Assembly: GCF_938039215.1 (NCBI RefSeq)
Contig: NZ_CALHVI010000035.1
Location: 1-36,343 of the forward strand
Direction of reading: 5' to 3'
DNA: 36,343 nt
Source of the DNA: an uncultured Porphyromonas sp.
GTDB lineage: Bacteria; Bacteroidota; Bacteroidia; Bacteroidales; Porphyromonadaceae
A program made the position numbers and the translations under genes. This document shows, in pieces, positions 1 through 6,380 of the stretch. The notes beneath the pieces were generated by a model. The model worked only from the letters and a program-made list of their open reading frames with translations, searched no databases and had not been told where the DNA came from. How positions within the stretch are numbered: the stretch's first letter is position 1; each line of letters starts with the position of its first letter.

Positions 1-4
1 AAAA

Positions 5-61
5 CCTACTGTGGGTCGGTCGACCGACCTACCGTGGGTCGCATCGACGACCTACCGTAGG
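5..61. repeat. 23-bp palindrome array A (3 units, possibly cut by window start)
   Basis: Three copies of an 11-bp near-palindrome, CCTACYGTRGG, start at 5, 28 and 51, exactly 23 bp apart. The two 12-bp spacers both begin TCG and end CGA, and the first spacer is itself a perfect palindrome. The last unit is followed by TTTCTTTTGGGGG, a flank also seen at the ends of arrays B and D. The array lies just downstream of the stop of the FAD-dependent oxidoreductase gene. More units may lie left of the window. Confidence 0.9.
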
Positions 62-84
62 TTTCTTTTGGGGGTGACTAAGGC

Positions 85-1659
85 TTAGCGACCGAGGGCA
101 AGGGCGATCTGCTGGGCAGCGTTCTCACCATCGATGGCAGCCGAGACGATCCCCCCAGCAAATCCTGCACCTTCGCCTGCGGGGTAGAGTCCCGTGACGA
201 CGGGATGGCAATAGCTCTCCCGATCACGAGGGATACGCACGGGCGAAGAGGTACGAGACTCCACACCGATGAGCTGAGCTTCTTCGGACAAGAAGCCTCG
301 GGTGGAGCGGTCAAAGGCTCGGAAGCCTTCGGCAAGACGCTGAGCCACGAAGCTGGGCATCCACTCATGGAGCGCACTTGGGGTCAGCCCCATGGAGTAC
401 GAAGACGAGGGAAGCGACTGAGAGAAGCGCCCTCTGACGAAGTCCGTCATGCGCTGAGCAGGAGCCCTGAGACTACACTCAGCGGCGATATAGCTCCTTC
501 GCTCGAACTCCTGACACCAGTACATCAGAGCCAGCGGGGAAGTAGGATCTTCGACCACAATACCCGTCTGGGGGATATCCTCGGGATGAAGCTCGACGAC
601 CATACCGGAGTTTGCCCAGCGGGAGCCACGGTTGGCGGGCGACATGCCATTGACCACCGTCTCTTCAGGCCCCGTTGAGGCGGGCACGACGAAGCCCCCA
701 GGGCACATACAGAAGCTATAGACACCACGACCTCCGACCTGCGCCTTGTAGACATATTCGGCGGCAGGTAGATAAGCTCCCCGACCTGCGGGACTGTGGT
801 AACGGATCTGGTCGATGAGCTTCTGTGGATGCTCTAGGCGCACCCCGACGGCGATGGGCTTAGCTTCGATGAGGATACCCGCCCCATGAAGGTAGCGGTA
901 GACATCGCGTGCCGAATGCCCCGTAGCAAGGAGGACAGGCCCCGTGAAGCTACGGCCGTCACTGGTGACGATCCCTCGCACCTCACCCCGCTCCAGCAGT
1001 AGCTCCTCCATGCGACAGCCGAAGTGCACTTCTCCGCCCGAAGCGAGGATCTGCTCACGCATGCGCCGTATGATGATGGGGAGCTTGTCCGTACCGATAT
1101 GGGGGTGAGCATCGACGAGGATCTTGGGGTCTGCTCCGAAGCGACAGAAGACACGAAGGATCTTCTCCACACTTCCTCGCTTACGGCTACGGGTATAGAG
1201 CTTGCCATCGGAGAAGGCTCCAGCACCACCTTCGCCGAAGCTGTAGTTCGACTCGGGATCGACCCGACCAGACTTCTCAAGTTGGACGAGATCCCGACGG
1301 CGCTGCATCACATCCTGCCCTCGCTCCACGACGATGGGACGCACACCGAGCTCGATCAGCCTCAGGGCAGCAAAGAGCCCACACGGCCCTGCTCCGACGA
1401 CCACGGCTTGGGGTGCGGAGGAGACATCGGGATACACCAAGTCCGAGAAGTCATCTACTTCGGGAGCTTCCCCCTCGAGGTAGACATCCAGCGTGAGGTT
1501 CACGAGGATACGACGCTGGCGTGCATCGATATTGCGCCGACGCACCTGGATCGAATGGATCGACTCGGGCTCAAGGCTTAGCTCACGAGCTGCGAGGCGA
1601 CGAAGCTCCGCATCCGAGGCGGCCTGCTGGGGACTAAGCGTAAGGGTGAGGGTAGTCAC
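85..1659 (-). CDS. NAD(P)/FAD-dependent oxidoreductase (COG2509-like)
   Basis: This is a cytosolic flavoprotein of about 524 aa related to the uncharacterised 'FAD-dependent dehydrogenase' family; its substrate is not known. The N-terminal 80 residues form a small basic domain typical of the family. A dinucleotide-binding motif follows (VVGAGPCGLFAA, GxGxxG at residues 89-94), then a Gly-rich FGEGGAGAFSDGK segment, and a C-terminal FAD-closing motif (LYPAGEGAGFAGG). I chose the GTG start at 1659. The longer open frame up to 1818 would run through the dedA-side terminator hairpin and into the dedA gene, and its translated extension looks non-coding. No Shine-Dalgarno sequence is visible, as usual in Bacteroidota. 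The gene appears monocistronic, with repeat array A immediately after its stop. The family call is secure; the specific function is unknown. Confidence 0.88.
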   Translation of the reverse strand: MTTLTLTLSPQQAASDAELRRLAARELSLEPESIHSIQVRRRNIDARQRRILVNLTLDVYLEGEAPEVDDFSDLVYPDVSSAPQAVVVGAGPCGLFAALRLIELGVRPIVVERGQDVMQRRRDLVQLEKSGRVDPESNYSFGEGGAGAFSDGKLYTRSRKRGSVEKILRVFCRFGADPKILVDAHPHIGTDKLPIIIRRMREQILASGGEVHFGCRMEELLLERGEVRGIVTSDGRSFTGPVLLATGHSARDVYRYLHGAGILIEAKPIAVGVRLEHPQKLIDQIRYHSPAGRGAYLPAAEYVYKAQVGGRGVYSFCMCPGGFVVPASTGPEETVVNGMSPANRGSRWANSGMVVELHPEDIPQTGIVVEDPTSPLALMYWCQEFERRSYIAAECSLRAPAQRMTDFVRGRFSQSLPSSSYSMGLTPSALHEWMPSFVAQRLAEGFRAFDRSTRGFLSEEAQLIGVESRTSSPVRIPRDRESYCHPVVTGLYPAGEGAGFAGGIVSAAIDGENAAQQIALALGR

Positions 1660-1691
1660 AAAGGGAAGGATTGAATAAATGAATACAGAAA

Positions 1692-1737
1692 AGACCTCTA
1701 GGGAAGACGGGGCTAGCCGAGCCTTCCCTAGAGGTCT
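1692..1737 (-). terminator. Intrinsic terminator after the dedA-family gene
   Basis: A perfect 15-bp inverted repeat (AGACCTCTAGGGAAG at 1692-1706 with its complement at 1723-1737) encloses a loop holding a further small palindrome. Read on the minus strand it is followed by TTTT, so it fits a Rho-independent terminator ending the glnS-dedA unit. Confidence 0.8.
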
Positions 1738-1753
1738 ACAAGAGGGCAAGCCA

Positions 1754-2389
1754 CTAGGCGAGCTTTGTGCGACGCTTGTAGAGCCAGTAGAGGAGGCCAC
1801 CCACGACGAGGAGGCCAAGGATAGCTAGACCGATGGCCGAGCTATAGCTCTTGATCGTCTCGGCGAAGAGTTCGGGTGGGACGGTCTTACCGATGAACCA
1901 TCCGAGGAGTGCCAGCACGACATTCCACGCACCAGCCCCGAGGGTCGTATAGAGGAGGAACTTCCCCATCGGCATCCCCGATAGGCCTGCGGGGATCGAG
2001 ATGAGCTGACGGATGCCGGGCACCAAGCGCCCAACGAGCGTCGAAGTCACCCCGTTCTTCACGAAGTAAGCTTCTGCCTTCTCGACCTTCTCTCGGCTCA
2101 GGAGACAGAGGTGCCCGAGGCGGGAGTCTGCGAAGCGATAGACCAGCGGACGACCTAGGTACTTGGCGAGGTAATAGTTCACCAGCGCCCCGATGTCCGA
2201 GCCCAGCGTAGCGAAGAAGATGACGAGGAAGAGGTTCATCTCTCCCGTAGCAGCCTTGTAGGCAGCAGGTGGGACGACGACCTCCGAAGGGAAGGGGATG
2301 AATGACGATTCGATCGCCATGAGGAGCGTCACCCAGAAGTAGCTGAGGTGATGCAGGATATCTTGGACGAAGCCCAGTGATTCGATCAT
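1754..2389 (-). CDS. DedA family membrane protein (VTT domain)
   Basis: This is a 211-aa integral inner-membrane protein of the DedA/VTT (SNARE-associated) family. Family members act as, or support, undecaprenyl-phosphate or phospholipid flippases and affect membrane homeostasis. Family signs are the early motif ESSFIPFPSEVVVPPAAY, the re-entrant-loop segment with GSDIGALVNYYLAKYLGRP, the conserved arginine and glycine segment VGRLVPGIRQLISIPAGLSGM, and a C-terminal hydrophobic helix followed by a basic tail (YKRRTKLA). The length is normal. The start lies 21 nt after the glnS stop, so the two genes are probably cotranscribed, and a terminator follows at 1692-1737. The substrate cannot be read from the sequence. 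Confidence 0.9.
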   Translation of the reverse strand: MIESLGFVQDILHHLSYFWVTLLMAIESSFIPFPSEVVVPPAAYKAATGEMNLFLVIFFATLGSDIGALVNYYLAKYLGRPLVYRFADSRLGHLCLLSREKVEKAEAYFVKNGVTSTLVGRLVPGIRQLISIPAGLSGMPMGKFLLYTTLGAGAWNVVLALLGWFIGKTVPPELFAETIKSYSSAIGLAILGLLVVGGLLYWLYKRRTKLA

Positions 2390-2410
2390 AGAATACGGGA
2401 TGCCTGAAGA

Positions 2411-4138
2411 CTACTTATTGACCTTCTTCCACGTATCCTTGAGGGAGACGGTGCGGTTGAAGACCAAGTGCTCGGGACGACTGTCTGGGTCTAAGCAGAA
2501 GTAGCCGACACGCTGGAACTGATAGTACTCACCCTGCTTCGCCTCCACTAGGAAGGGCTCTACACGAGCATGGGTGACGACACGTAGGGAGTCGGGATTG
2601 AGGAGCTCTCCGAGGGACTTCTCCTTGCCTGCTTCCGAAGGGTTCTCATCGACGAAGAGGCGGTCATAGAGGCGTACTTCGGCCTCGACGCTATCGGTAG
2701 CGGAGACCCAGTGGATCGTGCCCTTAACCTTGCGGTTACTTTCGGGGCGACCGCTGAGCGTCTCGGGATCATACTCGGCATACACTTCTACCACTCTACC
2801 GTCAGCATCCTTCTTGCATCCCGTGCAACGGACGATGTAGGCACTCTTCAGACGTACTTCCTGACCAGGAGTCATGCGGAAGTACTTCTTGGGAGCATCC
2901 TCCATGAAGTCCTCGGCTTCGATGAAGAGTTCGCGGGAGAAGCGGATGACGTGGCTATCCGACTCTGGGTCTTCGGGGTTGTTGAGGAAGCTCATATCCT
3001 CGGTCTGCCCCTCGGGGTAATTGGTGATCACGAGACGGATCGGATCAAGGACAGCAGAGCCACGCAGGGCACGGCGGTTGAGGTCCTCACGCACGGCATG
3101 CTCCAGCAGAGCCATATCGATGATACCATCGTACTTGGTGTAGCCGATCTTGTCGATGAAGCTACGGATGGACTCGGGCGTATAACCTCGGCGGCGAAGG
3201 CCACAGACCGTAGGCATACGGGGGTCGTCCCAGCCAGCGACATGCCCCTCCTGCACGAGCTGAAGGAGCTTGCGCTTGCTCATCATCGTGTAGGTAAGGT
3301 TCAGGCGGTTGAACTCGATCTGTCGAGGACGATAGTTCGCCTCATGATCGGGCTCGACCTTCTTCAGCAGGTCGACGAAGTAGTCATAGAGCGGACGATG
3401 CACTTCGAACTCCAGCGTGCAGATGGAGTGCGTCACTCCCTCGAAGAAGTCACTCTGCCCATGAGCGAAGTCGTACATGGGATAGACTCCCCACTTCGTC
3501 CCCGTGCGGTGATGAGGTACCTTGATGATGCGGTAGATGATGGGGTCACGGAAGTGCATGTTGGGCGAAGCCATATCGATCTTCGCGCGAAGGATCATCG
3601 CGCCTTCCTCGAACTCGCCCGCATTCATCCGATGGAAGAGGTCCAGACTCTCCTCAGCGGGTCGATCACGGAAGGGGCTTGCCGTCCCAGCGGTAGTGGG
3701 CGTACCCTTCTGAGCCGCTATCTCTTCGGCTGTCTGCTCATCGACATAAGCATGACCGGAGAGGATGAGCTCCTCGGCGAAGCGATACAGGCGATCGAAG
3801 TAGTCCGAAGCATAGAAGATCTCTCCCCAGTGGAAGCCTAGCCATTCGATATCCTCACGGATAGCGTCGACGTACTCCGTGTCCTCCTTCGTGGGGTTGG
3901 TATCGTCAAAGCGGAGGTTACAAACACCGCCGTACTTCTGGGCGATACCGAAGTCCATGCAAATAGCCTTTGCGTGTCCGATGTGGAGGTAGCCATTAGG
4001 CTCGGGAGGGAAGCGGGTCTGGATACGTCCATTATTCTTCCCTTGACGAAGATCCCCTTCGACGATCTGCTCGACGAAGTTCAGGCTCTTCTTCTCTTCA
4101 TTATCTATTGTGGTCGTGACCTCTCTCTCTGTGGTCAT
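2411..4138 (-). CDS. glnS: Glutaminyl-tRNA synthetase
   Basis: This class I aminoacyl-tRNA synthetase charges tRNA-Gln with glutamine in the cytosol. The 575-aa protein carries the HIGH signature in PPEPNGYLHIGHAKAI (residues 45-60) and a KMSKS-type loop in YTMMSKRK (about 283-290). The catalytic core lies in roughly the first 340 residues, and the C-terminal half forms the two beta-barrel anticodon-binding domains. A direct GlnRS implies that this organism need not rely on GatCAB transamidation for Gln-tRNA. The start ATG at 4138 lies 46 nt downstream of the RloB-like gene stop, and the dedA-family gene follows by 21 nt. No clear TAnnTTTG promoter is visible in the 46-nt gap, so expression may depend partly on transcription from the upstream ATPase gene. 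Confidence 0.97.
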   Translation of the reverse strand: MTTEREVTTTIDNEEKKSLNFVEQIVEGDLRQGKNNGRIQTRFPPEPNGYLHIGHAKAICMDFGIAQKYGGVCNLRFDDTNPTKEDTEYVDAIREDIEWLGFHWGEIFYASDYFDRLYRFAEELILSGHAYVDEQTAEEIAAQKGTPTTAGTASPFRDRPAEESLDLFHRMNAGEFEEGAMILRAKIDMASPNMHFRDPIIYRIIKVPHHRTGTKWGVYPMYDFAHGQSDFFEGVTHSICTLEFEVHRPLYDYFVDLLKKVEPDHEANYRPRQIEFNRLNLTYTMMSKRKLLQLVQEGHVAGWDDPRMPTVCGLRRRGYTPESIRSFIDKIGYTKYDGIIDMALLEHAVREDLNRRALRGSAVLDPIRLVITNYPEGQTEDMSFLNNPEDPESDSHVIRFSRELFIEAEDFMEDAPKKYFRMTPGQEVRLKSAYIVRCTGCKKDADGRVVEVYAEYDPETLSGRPESNRKVKGTIHWVSATDSVEAEVRLYDRLFVDENPSEAGKEKSLGELLNPDSLRVVTHARVEPFLVEAKQGEYYQFQRVGYFCLDPDSRPEHLVFNRTVSLKDTWKKVNK

Positions 4139-4184
4139 AATCTTCTTGTCGTTAGCTAAGTGAATATTTTGGATTCTTAAGGGT

Positions 4185-5024
4185 CTACTCCTCGAGTGAG
4201 AAGCCTAGCTCCTTACGCTTCTCCTCTTTGAAGTAATCATAGAGGAAGAGAGGCATGGAGGCAAGGATAGCCACCTCCCCTCTCGGGGTAATATATTTGT
4301 CACATTGTGCCTGAAAGAGCTCCATCTGCGTCAGCGCATATCCTATTGAAACACCACATAGTTCTTGAGCCTTCCTCCTATGCTGACGAATAAGGAAACA
4401 CCAGTTTAACTTGGTATCCCTATCCCTAGGAGGCTTCATTGCCCCGACGAACATCTGGTTCTTGTAACAAGAGAACTGGCTCGCATCTTTCTTGAAAGAA
4501 GCACACTCATCAATGCGACAGACATACTCCGAGAAGTGATCGTCAGGAAGAGCTTTGGTATAGCATAGCGCCTCGATCATTGGATAGCTTAAGTAGAGCT
4601 TCCCAGTCCTCTCATTATCGAAGAGGGTGAGCAAACTATTTATCCGGTCTAGCTCATTCCCTAGATCCTGCTTCATATCATGCAGGTCGCAGTCAAAGAA
4701 CAAATAAATCTCGCTCACCTCACTGGAGCTAGTTATCTTGTGGATATCATCTGAGAGAGAGTCCTTTTTCAGCTCTTTTAGCAACGCTACCAAGTCAATA
4801 GAGTCTTCGAGACAGACTCCAGGGAAGTCCCCTCTCCGCTCCTCCACTAGAGAGGCTAGGCTCTGAATATGGCATCCAAAAGCCACCACATAGTTCTTCT
4901 CTTGCTCTGACTTCTTCTTTTGCTCAGAACTCTCCTCTTGATCGTATACCGATAGAAAAAACTTATCGATTACCTTGAGCAGATGAGGTTCTCGCTTCTT
5001 CCCCTCACAAACGAATAGTATCAT
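4185..5024 (-). CDS. RloB-like Toprim-family protein, partner of the upstream ATPase
   Basis: This is a 279-aa protein of probable Toprim-like fold. Its N-terminus, ILFVCEGKKREPHLL, matches the RloB pattern (VCEGxKTEPxYF) with the conserved glutamate at residue 7. A second acidic motif, FFDCDLHD (Asp111 and Asp113), fits the Toprim DxD. Together these could bind a divalent metal for nucleic-acid cleavage. The rest is not recognisable and is rich in Lys, Glu and Cys. Its ATG overlaps the ATPase stop by 4 nt (ATGA), indicating translational coupling. Base composition is visibly more AT-rich than glnS or copA. By analogy with RloA/RloB and AbiLi/AbiLii pairs it may be the effector of a phage-defence module; PARIS AriB is another Toprim partner, but its DUF4435 layout fits less well. 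Function is inferred, not shown. Confidence 0.7.
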   Translation of the reverse strand: MILFVCEGKKREPHLLKVIDKFFLSVYDQEESSEQKKKSEQEKNYVVAFGCHIQSLASLVEERRGDFPGVCLEDSIDLVALLKELKKDSLSDDIHKITSSSEVSEIYLFFDCDLHDMKQDLGNELDRINSLLTLFDNERTGKLYLSYPMIEALCYTKALPDDHFSEYVCRIDECASFKKDASQFSCYKNQMFVGAMKPPRDRDTKLNWCFLIRQHRRKAQELCGVSIGYALTQMELFQAQCDKYITPRGEVAILASMPLFLYDYFKEEKRKELGFSLEE

Positions 5025-6148
5025 AGATCAAATGCCCCCCCCCGATAGAGCCCCTCGAGATTATGTCCCCACTTCAGGTCCTTAGGAGTACACTGGGGCA
5101 ACGACCTGACCCTCTGCCCATCAATGATGAAGTAGCAATCTGGACGTAGCAGGTCGTTTGTCATCAGTGCTGTGTTATGCGAAGAGAGGAAGATCTGAGT
5201 AGGGATACTAAATAGCCGACTACATACCGCCTTGGATAGAGCGAAGTGGAAGAAGGCATCGAATTCGTCAACAAAGACGAAGCTCACTCCTTGTCGCTCT
5301 ATTTGTCTCATCCAATAGTAGAGGTGCAGGAGAGCCATCGTACCTGTAGATGCAATCATCGAGAAAGGGAGCTCCTCCCCATCCACGAGGCAAAAAAGGA
5401 CGGGCTCGACACCTATAACTCCTGAGCTCAGCGTGTAGTCCAGCCCACTCACCTCCCTCATGTAGCTTTGGAAGTCCTCAATAAGCTCGTTCTTGATGAT
5501 GAAGGCCGCGACACTCTCTCTCGGAGTCTCTGTCCCCATATATCTTCGGCTATCCAAATTCTTAACCCAGAGCATCTGTTGGACGAACTTCTCGAGGCTT
5601 AGTAGATAGTGGCCTTCTGGTAAAGGTTGAGAGGAGAGGAGGTACTTAACGATAGAGACGGAGTTAACTCCTTGGTCAAGGTCTGCTCTGGCCTTCTCCG
5701 AAAGATGAAACTCGGCTAAGTGTAATGAGGCCCGGTCGGACCGCTTGAAGATCACCTGACCTGCATAGGTAAGCTCCTCGGATGAGAGTAAGCCCTCCCT
5801 TGTCTTAGAATATTTATACTCAAGTTCTCGCCCTGCAAATAGGAAAAGGTACGTAAACTTGACCAAGCCATCAGAGTGATTGGCATAGGCAAAGTTATCA
5901 TAGTAGTCATCGTCTCTGCGTATCCCATCGGTGAGGTGATTGATGATATCGAAGAGGGCATAGCCTAAATTCGACTTCCCAGAGCCGTTCTTACCGAAGA
6001 CGATCCCACTCTTGATGAGACCCTCACTTACGGCATCATAGTTCGTAAAGGGAGCAAAGTCATAGTCGCCGGCAGGGACGAAAGACCATACGATCTCATC
6101 CTTGAAACCTCTATAACCTTGTACACGGAACTCCTTAAGCATAAACAT
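5021..6148 (-). CDS. AAA15-type (RloA/OLD-like) ATPase, putative defence sensor
   Basis: This is an ABC-type-head AAA ATPase of about 375 aa resembling the COG1106/AAA15 family. Numbered from the chosen start, it has an N-terminal FRVQGYRGFKDEI strand, Walker A GKNGSGKS (about 52-59), a signature-like STGTMALLHL (about 268-277), Walker B FVFVDEFD (about 290-297) and a switch histidine in LSSHNTALM (about 324). I chose the ATG at 6148 (6142 is also possible). The longer frame starting at 6169 would begin inside the promoter-like TATCTTTG at 6167-6174. The stop overlaps the RloB-like start by 4 nt. It probably energises or gates the partner Toprim protein; a defence role is an inference from the pairing. 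The region is AT-rich relative to its neighbours. Confidence 0.8.
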   Translation of the reverse strand: MFMLKEFRVQGYRGFKDEIVWSFVPAGDYDFAPFTNYDAVSEGLIKSGIVFGKNGSGKSNLGYALFDIINHLTDGIRRDDDYYDNFAYANHSDGLVKFTYLFLFAGRELEYKYSKTREGLLSSEELTYAGQVIFKRSDRASLHLAEFHLSEKARADLDQGVNSVSIVKYLLSSQPLPEGHYLLSLEKFVQQMLWVKNLDSRRYMGTETPRESVAAFIIKNELIEDFQSYMREVSGLDYTLSSGVIGVEPVLFCLVDGEELPFSMIASTGTMALLHLYYWMRQIERQGVSFVFVDEFDAFFHFALSKAVCSRLFSIPTQIFLSSHNTALMTNDLLRPDCYFIIDGQRVRSLPQCTPKDLKWGHNLEGLYRGGAFDL

Positions 6149-6166
6149 CCAAATTATTAGGTAATA

Positions 6167-6174
6167 CAAAGATA
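6167..6174 (-). promoter_or_regulatory. Promoter -7 element upstream of the ATPase gene
   Basis: TATCTTTG on the minus strand matches the Bacteroidota -7 consensus TAnnTTTG and lies 18 nt before the ATG at 6148. No convincing -33 TTTG was found. It argues against the longer ATPase start at 6169. Confidence 0.5.
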
Positions 6175-6240
6175 CGGAAAAGCCGTTTTAGTCCGCCTTA
6201 GTGGGCTGGGAGGGAGGGGGCGAAGCTAGCACCATAGGGG

Positions 6241-6301
6241 CAGTAGTAGTGCCTCTTCGGAGGCAACAGTAGCGCTTCGAGAGAGGGAGCAGTAGCGCCT
6301 C
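6241..6301. repeat. Short degenerate tandem repeat (CAGTAG units)
   Basis: CAGTAG occurs at 6241, 6266 and 6290, each followed by a GYGCYTC-like segment, giving three imperfect units of 24-25 bp. The first copy carries an extra TAG. A 6-bp stem with a TTCG loop (6250-6265) sits in the first unit. The repeat lies between the copA terminator and the ATPase promoter. No function is apparent. Confidence 0.5.
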
Positions 6302-6320
6302 CCTAGGCTTAAAAAGGAAA

Positions 6321-6354
6321 GTCCTCGGGCGCATCCCTTGGGAGGCCCGAGGAC
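6321..6354 (-). terminator. Intrinsic terminator after copA
   Basis: A perfect 10-bp stem (GTCCTCGGGC at 6321-6330 with its complement at 6345-6354) is followed on the minus strand by TTTCCTTTTT. It lies about 27 nt past the copA stop. Confidence 0.85.
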
Positions 6355-6380
6355 GGAGACGGGGGTGGGGGGGGAAGGGG

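Noticed and set aside
1660..1818. N-terminal extension of the FAD-dependent oxidoreductase to the ATG at 1818
   Set aside because: The extension would run through a perfect terminator hairpin (1692-1737) and overlap the dedA-family gene. Its Ser-rich translation does not resemble a protein, and a GTG at 1659 gives the expected family N-terminus.
2711..3841. A 376-aa plus-strand open frame opposite glnS
   Set aside because: The minus strand carries an unambiguous GlnRS with both class I signatures. The antisense translation has no domain-like features.
5021..6148. Reading the ATPase as Gabija GajA or an OLD nuclease
   Set aside because: GajA and OLD fuse the Toprim domain to the ATPase in one chain. 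Here the ATPase ends after its switch histidine and a short tail, and the Toprim-like motifs are on a separate protein.
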